Positions 1 to 8,391 of a DNA stretch of 64,000 bases are shown here, one piece after another; the first letter of the stretch is position 1, and the number at the start of each line of letters is the position of its first letter. The stretch is from Tropicimonas aquimaris (GTDB taxonomy: Bacteria; Pseudomonadota; Alphaproteobacteria; Rhodobacterales; Rhodobacteraceae): NCBI RefSeq assembly GCF_042676185.1, contig NZ_JBHTJT010000005.1, positions 1 through 64,000 on the forward strand. Reading direction: 5' to 3'. Below the pieces are notes generated by a model, which saw only the letters and a list, made by a program, of their open reading frames with translations, was not told where the DNA came from and ran no database searches. The translations under genes were made by a program, and so were the position numbers.

Positions 1-9
1 GTTCGCCAT
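1..9 (-). CDS. 5' end of a further leftward gene (runs off the window)
   Basis: Only the first three codons (Met-Ala-Asn) lie in the window. The call rests on a strong Shine-Dalgarno sequence (GGAGGACAGAG) placed directly before an ATG read leftward at position 9. It matters because it shows that another gene starts just after the neighbouring truncated hydrolase stops, leaving no room for the missing hydrolase domain. The product cannot be identified. Confidence 0.35.
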
Positions 10-48
10 TCTCTGTCCTCCGTTTCCTAAACATAACGGTGGACCAGT

Positions 49-663
49 TCAGATGGGGCACTCCACAGCTGCCTGTAAGGCATTAATCTGGTCGGCTGGG
101 GCATTGTTCTCGAGGGCCAGCACGAGGCATTCTTCAAAGCCTAGACGCTGACTGACTCCGACACCGCGAATGTCGAAAAAGATGATGTCGCGCTCAGTCC
201 GTACACGCTCATATTTATCGAAATTTCCTGCAAGGACGCCAGATGCACCGGGACCACCCGCCAGAAAGATCAGAGGGTCTGGTTGCGGGGTCTCGCCAGT
301 CGCCCTCGCCACCAGAAATCCTAGATCGAGGTTGCGACCGTCCGGGCTGCCCCAATTCTGCGGCACGGTAAGAACGCCGCAGGTATAGGTCGCACCCTCC
401 ACTTCGATCGGGCTTCGAACGGTTCCAGGCAAACAAGAGATTGTGTGCAGACCAGGCTCCCGATCGGAGAGCCGAGGTGGCGGTGCAAGAGCTGACAGCT
501 GTTCGAGGGCCCCTTCCAGATCGTGACTATTTGTATTCACAGACTCCTTGTCCGTGACTTCGGCGCTTTCTTCAGGGGCATCTAGAGTTTCGGCTGCACC
601 GAAATTCGGGCTGACAAGCGAGGCCACCAGTAGAATAGACGTCAGATATGCGCATTTTTTCAT
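49..663 (-). pseudogene. Truncated exported alpha/beta-hydrolase (TAP/prolyl-aminopeptidase-like N-terminus)
   Basis: The 204-residue product has an N-terminal signal peptide (about residues 1-24) and then resembles the beginning of TAP-like alpha/beta hydrolases: a CGVLTVP segment near residue 95, an oxyanion-type GGPG at 136-139 and a DIRGVG segment at 164-169. Family members run to roughly 450-550 residues, and the nucleophile (GxSxG), Asp and His lie in the part missing here. A strong AGGAGG site precedes the ATG, so the gene may still be expressed, but it should not be catalytic. A new gene start just downstream at position 9 suggests a deletion removed the C-terminal domain. A functional short protein is possible but less likely. 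Confidence 0.6.
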
Positions 664-816
664 GGGATACCTCCTGAATTCGTAAGAACCGTGCCGGACT
701 CGTCGGAGGCCGGGTTATTTGAGTGACGCACAATGCCAGTTAACCAGATCTCCAACCCGGGTGAGGTATGACCTGCCACTTGTGCCGGAACCACCAGCGC
801 GGTGCTCTCGCAATAC

Positions 817-1200
817 TCAGCGGTAGGCCAAGCTGAAGAACGTGAAGCTGTTCGTCTGGGTGACCATCTGTGCCCCCGTCTCCACCATCAGCGTCTCCAT
901 CGCCGAACTTCCCGTCGGGCAGGCTACAAGATCGGAGGCGTCATCCAGAAATTCGACAGTGAATGCGCTTTCACCAACAAGCTGGCATTCGTCGGACGGG
1001 TTCCGGTAGCCACGGACGAATACGAGATCGGGATCCGGTTCGCTGATCGCAACCTCAACCGGCGGCTCTGTACATCCTGCAACCAGGAGGCCCGAAGCCA
1101 TGGTGCATCCGGCTGCGAACGATCGCACGCTACTCGATCCCGTAAATTTGTTTTTGGGTGTCGTGGCTGGGATCGGGTTCACCGCATTTCGAATTCTCAT
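817..1200 (-). CDS. Putative lipoprotein, unknown function
   Basis: This is a 127-residue product. The start at 1200 is chosen because GGAGG lies six bases before this ATG and because the ATG overlaps the TGA of the upstream DUF3955 remnant (ATGA). The N-terminus is hydrophobic and ends in a lipobox-like LVAGC with the candidate lipidated Cys at residue 43; that is a long leader, and an internal ATG at 1101 would give a shorter one but lacks a clear ribosome site. The remainder has two further Cys residues and no motif I recognise. It belongs to a leftward set of small exported proteins. Confidence 0.6.
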   Translation of the reverse strand: MRIRNAVNPIPATTPKNKFTGSSSVRSFAAGCTMASGLLVAGCTEPPVEVAISEPDPDLVFVRGYRNPSDECQLVGESAFTVEFLDDASDLVACPTGSSAMETLMVETGAQMVTQTNSFTFFSLAYR

Positions 1201-1415
1201 TTCTGCCTCCAAATCCGACTTAGCACCGCAACGCCGGCTGCAAACACCATCACGGCCCCGCCCGCGAGCACGAAAAACCACCCCAATGCCAGGAGATGAA
1301 ATGGTTCGCGCAAGACACCGTCCGTATCGACATAAGATCCCTGAGAGGCGTATCCCGCCTAGAGTGCGGCCCCAATCCCCAACAGCACCAGCGAAATTAA
1401 AATCGACCTTCGCAT
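1197..1415 (-). pseudogene. DUF3955-type small membrane protein interrupted by an in-frame TAG
   Basis: Read through one amber codon, this 73-codon frame gives a two-helix membrane protein with the DUF3955 signature: an N-terminal hydrophobic helix, a GSYVDTDGVLREPFHLL motif and a second hydrophobic helix. Codon 19 (1361-1359) is TAG, in the middle of the normally continuous junction after the first helix. Similarity continues in the same frame on both sides, so one substitution, not an indel, broke the gene. Its TGA overlaps the ATG of the following lipoprotein gene, which fits an intact ancestral operon. The two-gene order DUF3955-lipoprotein is seen; the loss of function is inferred. Confidence 0.7.
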
Positions 1416-1487
1416 GAGACTACCCCTGTCTTGTACCCGCCCGCCGTCCTGGGGCGCAGTGCGATCTGGGAATGTCCGTCCCGAGAG

Positions 1488-2009
1488 CTATTCCCACTCG
1501 GCTGTCGTGCTCCGCCATTGCGCCGTTTCCTTGTCCCACATGCTTGCGGTGACGCATGGAGTTGGATCGATCCCACCGCATTGCGACCCGTGAACATCTG
1601 TCAGTAGAACACGGTTGGGACCAAGATCCACGACATCCCAACCTCGATTGAGCAGAGAGGCAAACTCGTCCCCGACAAGGAAATGCGACATGCACCCGCC
1701 GGTTCCGCAATAAAGGGACACGGCGGACGAGCAGGTAAAGAACATCTCGTTCAGTACCCAGTCCGATCTCAGATCCCCGTCGAGATCTACGCGCGTGACT
1801 GCACCCCATTCCAGCGAGAACTGGCCGTCTTCGAAATCAGAGCAGGCCTGTTGGGCCTGGACGACCTTTTCCTGAAGCTTCTCCGGAAGTTCCGATATCT
1901 CGGAAGCAAAGGCTGGCACCGGAAGGGCCGTTATTGTCGCAAGAAGCGCTGCGGCCAAGATCCTGCCAATCCCGAAGGAGACACATGACGCGGTATCTGG
2001 TCTCGGCAT
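1488..2009 (-). CDS. Exported protein of unknown function
   Basis: The 173-residue product starts with a signal peptide (hydrophobic stretch about residues 14-36, probable cleavage after AFAS). The mature part is acidic, has several Cys residues and a VDLDGDLRSDWVLNE segment that resembles the calcium-loop style of FG-GAP or EF-type repeats, though only one copy is seen. The start at 2009 is chosen because its ATG overlaps the TGA of the upstream gene (TGATG), implying translational coupling; an ATG at 2018 is an alternative. No family recognised. Confidence 0.65.
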   Translation of the reverse strand: MPRPDTASCVSFGIGRILAAALLATITALPVPAFASEISELPEKLQEKVVQAQQACSDFEDGQFSLEWGAVTRVDLDGDLRSDWVLNEMFFTCSSAVSLYCGTGGCMSHFLVGDEFASLLNRGWDVVDLGPNRVLLTDVHGSQCGGIDPTPCVTASMWDKETAQWRSTTAEWE

Positions 2010-2788
2010 CAGTTGCATTGGTCGTACCGATAATCGCCGAACTCCAGCCAGTTTTCCATCCGATTGCGGAAGATCAGAAACTCGGACCGGTCCTCTGCCA
2101 GCAAGGCAACCACGAAATCCTTGACCAGTTCGGAGTTGCCGAAATAGCTGTAGGCCGTCATCGCCCGCTGCGTTTCGCCGTTCACGGTGACGCGCGCGTC
2201 CCATTCATCGCTGGCATCATCGAGGATCTCAAACTCGATCTGCCGTTTGATCCCACCGCCGCCGCAATAGACCACACCTTCTGGTGCCTCCATGGGCGCG
2301 GAGGTTTGGTCCAATGCACGGCATTCGGCCCGGAGCGACTGTATGGCTGCACCCGATCCCTTGAGATCAAAAATGCCGTAACTGACGTCTTGATCGACCA
2401 TCGACAGGTTCAGGGTGGCGTTTGCGGCAATCTGGTCGAGGACGAACGCATAATCCGCCTCGTCGCTGAACTGGATCTCAACAGGATAGTTGTCCACGAT
2501 CTGGACGAACGAGTTTTCGCGTCCCATCTGGAAAGAAGCGACTTCCTGCGATCCGTTTACCAGAAAACGAAAGGAAAGGCCGTTCTTTCGCACGATATCC
2601 TGCGAATCCTCATACCCGGCCGGAGCAAACCTGATCCTGTCGCACTGCACCTCAAGGGACATGTCGTTTGTCTGGATCGTGGCATTGGGGTACGGAGGCC
2701 CGCTATAGGTCCAGTCCGCCAATGCCGTGGTGGCAAGAAGGATGCCGCCAAACGAAGCCAGTATCGCTGCATTCAGTATGTTCCGCAT
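2009..2788 (-). CDS. Exported protein of unknown function
   Basis: The 259-residue product has a clear signal peptide with probable cleavage after ALA at residue 24. The start at 2788 has a GAGGG ribosome site about ten bases upstream. The mature protein carries scattered Cys residues (including a YCGGGG segment) that could form disulfides in the periplasm. It is translationally coupled to the next exported protein through a TGATG overlap. I do not recognise the family, and nothing in the sequence points to an enzyme active site. Confidence 0.65.
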   Translation of the reverse strand: MRNILNAAILASFGGILLATTALADWTYSGPPYPNATIQTNDMSLEVQCDRIRFAPAGYEDSQDIVRKNGLSFRFLVNGSQEVASFQMGRENSFVQIVDNYPVEIQFSDEADYAFVLDQIAANATLNLSMVDQDVSYGIFDLKGSGAAIQSLRAECRALDQTSAPMEAPEGVVYCGGGGIKRQIEFEILDDASDEWDARVTVNGETQRAMTAYSYFGNSELVKDFVVALLAEDRSEFLIFRNRMENWLEFGDYRYDQCN

Positions 2789-2904
2789 CAGCGCGTCGTT
2801 CCCTCTGCATTCAAAAGTTTTTTTGATGGCCGTGCAGTGTACGGGGCCGTTATGACACTCGACGCACTCGGACCGCACGGCCTATGTCTCGCTATCCTAG
2901 CAGA

Positions 2905-3216
2905 TTACTTGCTTTCACGAAGGCTAGCCATGACCTCTTCGCACTGAGCGATAGAACCGACGATCATCTGGTCGTCTGTCAAACTGGCCTGTCCGGTCGC
3001 ATCCAGCGCCGCCTTGGTCAGCACTTCGTCAACTTGTTCGGCGGTCATGATACCCAGCTCTTCTGCTGCGGTTACCGTCGAGCAGATTCCGGCTGACAGG
3101 CCGGTGGCAATGCCCGCACCGGCGCCGACCCCCATCAAAGCGCCGCCGCCAAAGAAGAGTGCGCCCGCTCCGCCGACGACGATACCTACAAGCAGCGTGA
3201 GTATTGTTTTTCCCAT
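2905..3216 (-). CDS. Small glycine-zipper membrane protein
   Basis: The 103-residue product starts at an ATG with an AAGGA site. Residues 4-48 are a Gly/Ala-rich hydrophobic stretch with glycine-zipper spacing, probably one long or two short membrane helices, followed by a soluble acidic C-terminal half with two Cys residues. It is likely an inner-membrane or exported small protein of unknown role. It lies in the same orientation as the exported proteins on either side. Confidence 0.6.
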   Translation of the reverse strand: MGKTILTLLVGIVVGGAGALFFGGGALMGVGAGAGIATGLSAGICSTVTAAEELGIMTAEQVDEVLTKAALDATGQASLTDDQMIVGSIAQCEEVMASLRESK

Positions 3217-3436
3217 TTCGCAGTTCCTTCTTGTTGAATTGTTTTGTGCAGGAGGCATTCAGCTTTCGAAAGATCGTCAAATGACGACCAGAAGCACCAT
3301 CGTCAGATTTGGGTGGAAACAGATGCACGTGCACATAGATGAAAAAGGAAGCGTTTCATGGCATCATATCCACCAAGTGTTTCTGATGCCGATCAGAGGG
3401 CCGGCATCAGATTACGCGTTGCGACGCTCCAGAGCG

Positions 3437-3712
3437 CTATCTGTTGGCAGCCCAGCAAGCCTCATAACCCTGCCGGAAATAGGGTTCAAAGCGCGTGTCA
3501 TACTGGTCTGAATACCGCTGATAGACGCTGCTCATGCTCGCTTTTCCATCCTGAGTACCTGCGACACAGCCATCGTCATAATATGCTTGCTCGGTGGAGC
3601 CAGGTGTCAGACCGCTGGAGGTAGGAGGGCTTGCGGATCCCGTGTCTTCTACGCATCCGGCAAGTGATGCAGTTGCCAAGATTGCTGCGAGCAGCACAAT
3701 CCGATTGTTCAT
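3437..3712 (-). CDS. Small lipoprotein, unknown function
   Basis: The 91-residue product begins with a typical lipoprotein signal peptide ending in a LAGC lipobox (Cys at about residue 20) and is preceded by a GGGAGAG ribosome site. The mature part is Tyr-rich with two Cys residues and an alternating aromatic pattern (QRYSDQYDTRFEPYFRQGY). It should be anchored in the cell envelope. Function unknown; no homologous domain recognised. Confidence 0.65.
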   Translation of the reverse strand: MNNRIVLLAAILATASLAGCVEDTGSASPPTSSGLTPGSTEQAYYDDGCVAGTQDGKASMSSVYQRYSDQYDTRFEPYFRQGYEACWAANR

Positions 3713-4191
3713 TGGTTCTCTCCCTGGTCCAAGTTTGTCTGTAGAACTGCCTTGCCTTTGGCTGATTTCTATTTACCGCATTGAACGATGCGCCATGTGC
3801 GCCGCAACGACATTGACCCATGTCATTCACTTGTGCGGTCCGCCGGACCATTCGCCCGTGGAAAAGAGCATCCATGCAAATTGGACATGTGAGGCGGCAA
3901 TCCAACTTTGGCGCAGACCTGTTCTTGGGGCAAGGCTTCAGAACCTGCAGTCGCGTTTGGGGCAACCGGTTGGCAATTTGTCTCGGCTGGGGCCTTCACT
4001 CTGGCGGAAACCGTCGGCATTGCCCTTTGGAACCGGCCTCGGTCGTCTAAGCGAAGTCGCGGAGAGATCCGCCGCAATCAGGATTACACACTTGGTGCGG
4101 CAATTTCGGCTGTGGGCGAACGGCGGTGGGAAAGCCGTCCACGGATGCCACGGGTTGAACCGTTGCCGCCCCCGCAAACTCTACGGACTGC
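3713..4191. other. Gene-poor stretch, no supported feature
   Basis: These 479 bases have open frames on both strands, but none combines a ribosome site with protein-like composition. I see no RNA gene, terminator or repeat. It should contain the promoter of the leftward gene ending the lipoprotein group. Confidence 0.5.
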
Positions 4192-5394
4192 CTACTGCAC
4201 CTTTGCCCCATCCAGCGCCATCGTTATCAGCGGCACCCCAAGAACGGCTGTACTGCTTGCAGAGTTTGTCCAGAAGACAATGGTCGTCCCACTTGTAGCC
4301 GAATGCGCTGTATCGCTTTCAAATCCCATGGTCTGGCCGCCATGCCCAAACATATCGCCTGGCTTGCCTATCAGGCCGATACCGTAGGACAGATTTGGAT
4401 ACGGCGCCGGTACGCCATCGGCCATGGCGTCGAGTGTACCGGCTTTAGCGAACAGCGACCCGGCCATCAGCCGTTCGATAAAGAGAGCCATGTCCGGCGC
4501 TGTCGAGATAATGCCGCCGGCCGCCCAGCCCTGGGATAGGTTCCAGCCGGTCGTCTCCAGGTCGAAAGGCGCCTTGTACCAGGCCCGCGACAGGCCGAAC
4601 TCAGGAGACGGAACGTCATTCCACAGGAACGTGTTCGCCATTCCTGCAGGTTCAAACACGCGTCTCTTGAACACCTCCGCCAGCGGTGCCTGTTCCAACT
4701 TCTCGATGATCAATCCGAGCAGGATGTAGCCGGTGTTTGAATAGGACCAATGGCCATCGGCGCCTGCTTCAAAGCTCGGTTCGCCGTGGGCAATGGCGAA
4801 TTCCACCAGTTCCGCAGGTGTTCGGCTCACGGCCAGCATGTCCGGGTTCTTCAGCGCGCCTTCCATTATCCCGGGCGTCCCGTCCGGAGCGTCGTCGGTG
4901 TAACTGAAGACACCGGAGGTGTGGGTCGCAAGGTGCCTGAGCGTGATAAGGTCGCCGAATGGCAATCGGCCGGCGATCTCTGGCAGATGTGCTTGCAGCG
5001 GATCGGTTAGGTTAAGACGGCCTTCTTCCTGCAACTGCATCAGGACCGTTCCAGTCACCATCTTGGTGGCGCTGCCGATCTCGAATGGCATCTCGCACTC
5101 AAGCTGCGCGCTGTTGTCAAAGTCGGAAATACCCGCCGCCTTGAAATACGCCCAGTCGGTGGATCGGACGAGCAGGACGGCACCGGGCGCGTTCATTCCG
5201 TCTTTGGAATAGGCACCCACTGGATCCACCGTGTCTTTCAGCAACTTGTCCAGTGCCTCGACCAAGGCACCAGGTGGTTCAGGTGCATCGCCACAAGTTT
5301 TAAGGTCCACCCCGACGAATTCACAAAATGCTGCCGTCGCCAATAACCAAGAGAGGATACCACCCGTCAGCATCGACGTTTCGACAGTTCTCAT
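4192..5394 (-). CDS. Exported serine hydrolase, class C beta-lactamase-like (SxxK family)
   Basis: The 400-residue product has a signal peptide (about residues 1-24) and the three active-site signatures of the beta-lactamase/D-alanyl-D-alanine peptidase fold: SxxK at 108-111 (SATK), YxN at 218-220 (YSN) and a KTG-equivalent HGG at 351-353. The set matches periplasmic class C-like esterases and peptidases more than true AmpC enzymes. The start at 5394 gives a sensible signal peptide; an upstream ATG at 5439 would add 15 charged residues. Substrate is unknown; hydrolysis of an ester, amide or peptidoglycan-derived peptide is likely. Full length and apparently intact. Confidence 0.85.
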   Translation of the reverse strand: MRTVETSMLTGGILSWLLATAAFCEFVGVDLKTCGDAPEPPGALVEALDKLLKDTVDPVGAYSKDGMNAPGAVLLVRSTDWAYFKAAGISDFDNSAQLECEMPFEIGSATKMVTGTVLMQLQEEGRLNLTDPLQAHLPEIAGRLPFGDLITLRHLATHTSGVFSYTDDAPDGTPGIMEGALKNPDMLAVSRTPAELVEFAIAHGEPSFEAGADGHWSYSNTGYILLGLIIEKLEQAPLAEVFKRRVFEPAGMANTFLWNDVPSPEFGLSRAWYKAPFDLETTGWNLSQGWAAGGIISTAPDMALFIERLMAGSLFAKAGTLDAMADGVPAPYPNLSYGIGLIGKPGDMFGHGGQTMGFESDTAHSATSGTTIVFWTNSASSTAVLGVPLITMALDGAKVQ

Positions 5395-5685
5395 TGGCTT
5401 CCCCACGGATTTCCCAGGTTCTCCACGTGGCCCAATCACACGCGTCGTTCGACCGTATCACCGACGCCGTGCCGGTTCATAGACCCGTGGCCTGAACCAT
5501 AGAGAATGCCCGCTTCCCGCCTTCTTGACGGTTGCTGAAAAGGCAAACCTTGAGAGTTTCGCTCGTGATGAAAGGCAGAGCGATCTGCGTTTGCAGCATT
5601 TTCTGCAGCTTCAGAGATTGTCCACGAATCAGGTCGGAGACTGCACTGGTAGAGGCTGGCGTTCGGCCGCATCCCTAATCGTCCA
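5395..5685. other. Intergenic region at left border of integrated element
   Basis: No gene or tRNA is recognisable here. It is the junction between the accessory leftward cluster and the integrase module, so the left attachment site should lie within or near it, but I could not identify a matching direct repeat on the far side. Confidence 0.35.
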
Positions 5686-5740
5686 AGGGTGGCGCGCCCT
5701 CGTTAACCCTCCGCCACCCTGCGCCACCCCGCCACCCCTT
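5686..5740 (+). repeat. GC-rich hairpin/iteron repeat, copy 1
   Basis: Arms GGGTGGCG (5687-5694) and CGCCACCC (5712-5719) can pair, followed by two more CCACCC repeats in direct orientation (GCGCCACCCCGCCACCCC). The same arrangement recurs at 8046-8106 and 8275-8331. This copy lies about 70 bases before the integrase start. Confidence 0.75.
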
Positions 5741-5807
5741 GCGGTCTGCTTCGCTTGCAATGGGCGCGAATCTACGCGTCATGTCAAAAGCGAAGGAGGC
5801 GAGTTGC

Positions 5808-7067
5808 ATGGTCAACCGACTGCGATTGAACGAGAAAGCCGTGCGGGACGCGGAACCGGCCGAGGGGCGCGACTACCAGGTCTTTGACACCGATGTGCGA
5901 GGGTTTGCGGTCTGCATCTACCGCTCGGGCAGCCGGGCGTTCACGCTGGACTATCGGCATGCCGGCCGGCAGCGGCGGATGACGATCGGACGCTGGCCGG
6001 AGTGGACGACGACGGCGGCGCGGGAACGGGCGAAGGAGCTCCGACGCGAGATCGATGCCGGAGAAGACCCGCTCGCCCAGCGCGAACAGGGCCGCGAGGC
6101 GCCGCGCTTCCAGGATCTCATTGATCGGTACGTCGAAGTGCACCTGCCGAACCTGGCTCCGACCAATGCCTCGGATCAGAGATCGATGCTGAAGAAGCTG
6201 GTGGCCCCGGACTGGGGCAACAGGCTGGTGACCGAGATCACCCCCTACGACGTCGAGAAACTGCTGAACAAGATCGCCGCCGGCCGGGCCCGGCCCTCGA
6301 AAGCCAAACCGAACAACCGGGCGCGCAAGCTGCAGGGCTCGAAGCCCACGCCGATCCGGGCCAACCGCACCGGCGAGGTGCTGCGCAAGATGTTCACCTA
6401 TGCCCAGAGCTGGGGCTGGCGCGACGACAACCCGGCCTCAGGCTTCCGGCGCCGGATCGAGAATCCGCGTGAGCGGTTCCTGACCCAGCAGGAAATCCGC
6501 AGGCTGGCCGCGGCGCTAGAACGGGCCGAAGACCGGCGAGCCGCCGATATCATCCGCCTCTGCATGCTGACCGGGGCCCGGGTCGGCGAAGTGCGGCAAG
6601 CCCGGTTCGAGCATTTCAACCTTGAGCATCTCAGCTGGACGAAGCCCGCCAGCATGACCAAGCAGCGCAAGATCCACCGGCTGCCGATCTCCGACGAGGC
6701 GGCGGCGATCGTGCGCCAGCGCCAGATGCTGGTGCCCCGCGGTTCCCCGTGGCTGTTTCCCGGCGATGTGCCGGGCCAGCCGGTGAAGGAGATCCGCCGG
6801 TTCTGGATCCAGATCCAGAAGGAGGTCGGAATCCCGGACGTACGCATTCACGACCTGCGACACACCTTCGCCTCTCTTCTGGTGAGCGGTGGCGCATCGC
6901 TGGAGATGATCGGCAAGCTGCTGGGACACAGCCAGACCCAGACCACCCAGCGCTACGCCCACCTGATGGACTCGCCGCTGCGCGCTGGGGTGGACGCCGT
7001 GGCCAGCGCGTTCCGGCCGCGGCCGAAGCTGGTGCACGATGGCGTAGATGAGCGGAGGACCGGGTAG
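5808..7067 (+). CDS. Tyrosine-type site-specific recombinase (integrase)
   Basis: The 419-residue product has an N-terminal arm-type DNA-binding region of the DUF4102 kind (residues 1-90), a core-binding domain (about 100-200) and a C-terminal catalytic domain with the family residues visible: Arg258 (TGAR), candidate Lys285, His348-x-x-Arg351 (HDLRH), His374 (LLGH) and nucleophile Tyr383. It should integrate and excise the element that follows. The start at 5808 has an AAGGAGG site eight bases upstream and is preferred over ATGs at 5739 and 5781. It converges on the regulator gene at 7095-7691. All catalytic residues are present, so it is probably active. Confidence 0.93.
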   Translation: MVNRLRLNEKAVRDAEPAEGRDYQVFDTDVRGFAVCIYRSGSRAFTLDYRHAGRQRRMTIGRWPEWTTTAARERAKELRREIDAGEDPLAQREQGREAPRFQDLIDRYVEVHLPNLAPTNASDQRSMLKKLVAPDWGNRLVTEITPYDVEKLLNKIAAGRARPSKAKPNNRARKLQGSKPTPIRANRTGEVLRKMFTYAQSWGWRDDNPASGFRRRIENPRERFLTQQEIRRLAAALERAEDRRAADIIRLCMLTGARVGEVRQARFEHFNLEHLSWTKPASMTKQRKIHRLPISDEAAAIVRQRQMLVPRGSPWLFPGDVPGQPVKEIRRFWIQIQKEVGIPDVRIHDLRHTFASLLVSGGASLEMIGKLLGHSQTQTTQRYAHLMDSPLRAGVDAVASAFRPRPKLVHDGVDERRTG

Positions 7068-7094
7068 GTCCTCCATCCAAACCATTTCAAGCTC

Positions 7095-7691
7095 TCAGGC
7101 GGATGCCCGCAGCGATTTCCAGATCGGATTTAGCCGCCGCCTGATCGTCCGCTCGTCCGGAACGTCGCCGCTCTCCGTCTTCATCGCGAACCATTCCTGA
7201 ATCCGGCCGATCCACTCGGCTTGGGTCCCCGGAACGCCGTGTTCGTGGATCCGCAGGATCTCGGCCGAGAGCGCTGCTTCCCAGTCATAGGTTGAACTGG
7301 CGCCGATGTTGACGGTCGGGCGACGCAGCAGATCGCAGTCTTCCTCGAAACGATAGACATCCTCACCGCGGATCATCAGGTCGGCGATCGTGACCTCGAT
7401 CCCCTCCTCGGGCTCTGTGATGAAGCGCCAGTCGGTCTCACCGGCGCCGCGGATATTCTGCAATCTCCCGGTCGACAGCGCGGTCCCCTGCCGTCGGAAC
7501 ATCGGCAGAATGTCCGCCACCGAAACGGATACAAAGCCAGCAAATGCCCTTGATCCACAAAGCGCCCGGCGAATCCCCGTCACGATGTCGAAATACCCGA
7601 CAGCGGCCCATCCGGCGATATCGGCCATCGCGCAGTCCCAGCGCGCGGTGACTTCGTTCAGGGAATAGAATGCTCTCCGAGGCAGTGCCAT
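7095..7691 (-). CDS. Putative DNA-binding regulator of the element
   Basis: The 198-residue product begins with an HTH-like segment (YSLNEVTARWDCAMADIAGWA, about residues 9-29) reminiscent of small excisionase or MerR-type domains in proteobacterial islands, and ends with a second basic, helix-rich region (ERTIRRRLNPIWKSL) that resembles a second DNA-recognition segment. The start at 7691 has a strong AGGAGGAAC site. It is divergent from the replication operon, with a LexA box and an 18-bp palindrome in the gap, so it is a candidate controller of lysogeny or excision. The exact role is inferred from position. Confidence 0.7.
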   Translation of the reverse strand: MALPRRAFYSLNEVTARWDCAMADIAGWAAVGYFDIVTGIRRALCGSRAFAGFVSVSVADILPMFRRQGTALSTGRLQNIRGAGETDWRFITEPEEGIEVTIADLMIRGEDVYRFEEDCDLLRRPTVNIGASSTYDWEAALSAEILRIHEHGVPGTQAEWIGRIQEWFAMKTESGDVPDERTIRRRLNPIWKSLRASA

Positions 7692-7892
7692 GCTCAGTTC
7701 CTCCTGTCGGACACACGCAGGCAGCCCGGTGAAGCCGGGAGCGATGCGGTGTCCATGCTGTTTTGGGGCCAGCCCTCTCGCGTCCTGTTCCTTCGCCGGA
7801 ATGCGCGGCCTGTTCGGGATCTGGCTGAGCCGGAATTCAGCGCCACCAATTTGATTCTGCAAGCCAACTTATCGACCGGGATTCCCAACTTT

Positions 7893-7907
7893 GTTCTTGA
7901 CGTGTTC
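7893..7907 (+). promoter_or_regulatory. LexA (SOS) box, GTTC-N7-GTTC
   Basis: GTTCTTGACGTGTTC matches exactly the alphaproteobacterial LexA operator, a direct repeat of GTTC spaced by seven bases. It lies in the divergent gap between the element's regulator (start 7691) and its rightward operon. The flanks carry an 8-bp inverted repeat (AAGCCAAC at 7861-7868, GTTGGCTT at 7912-7919). LexA control of the element is the natural inference. Confidence 0.75.
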
Positions 7908-7973
7908 TGTCGTTGGCTTCCCCAGCTTGCAGGACGTTCGATCTGCGGCCAGAGGTCGCCCCTGACATCGGAA

Positions 7974-7991
7974 CGTTAACAAAGGTTAACG
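7974..7991 (+). promoter_or_regulatory. 18-bp palindromic operator
   Basis: CGTTAAC-AAAG-GTTAACG is a perfect inverted repeat with 7-bp arms, placed in the same divergent gap as the LexA box. Its size and setting fit the binding site of a dimeric phage-type repressor, possibly one of the two HTH proteins encoded alongside. Confidence 0.6.
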
Positions 7992-8045
7992 ATTTCAAAG
8001 GGCAAGGTAAGCCTTGCGTGGCTGCCATGCCACGTCCTCAACAAA

Positions 8046-8106
8046 ACAAGGGGTGGTACAGGGGGTGGCGCTTTAACGCCACCTTGCGCCACCCCGCCAC
8101 CCCTCT
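8046..8106 (+). repeat. GC-rich hairpin/iteron repeat, copy 2
   Basis: GGTGGCG-CTTTAA-CGCCACC forms a perfect 7-bp stem (8066-8085 region), followed by direct repeats of the form GCGCCACCCCGCCACCCC. An additional GGGGTGG half-repeat stands in front. It is the same layout as copies 1 and 3. Confidence 0.75.
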
Positions 8107-8274
8107 TTTCTGCCATAGGGATTCGCCGTTGTTCGCCGGCGCTGGGCGGCGTTGAACGAGGCAAGTTTCCCGCAATTCACATCTGTCCTCCCCGCGATCG
8201 GGCCTCCCATGTCGGGCATCCGCAATGATGCCGGGCCTCAAACAGCCCCGAATGCCAGAAAGCCTTGAAAACAG

Positions 8275-8331
8275 GGGGTGGCGCGGGGGTGGCGCCTTTG
8301 CGCCACCCTGCGCCATCCCGCCACCCCTGCC
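8275..8331 (+). repeat. GC-rich hairpin/iteron repeat, copy 3
   Basis: GGGTGGCGC (8287-8295) and GCGCCACCC (8300-8308) form a perfect 9-bp stem with loop CTTT; two further CCACCC/CCATCC direct repeats follow. It lies about 60 bases before the start of the rightward operon, so it could act as an operator or as a transcript leader structure. Confidence 0.75.
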
Positions 8332-8391
8332 GATCTGCTCTCGCTGTCTCACGTCATCCGTCCGTGTCGGGCGGCAAACAGGAGGACAGAA

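Noticed and set aside
5395..5807. tRNA gene as integration site of the element
   Set aside because: No cloverleaf is found near the integrase. The only tRNA in the window, tRNA-Glu at 41110, is far away.
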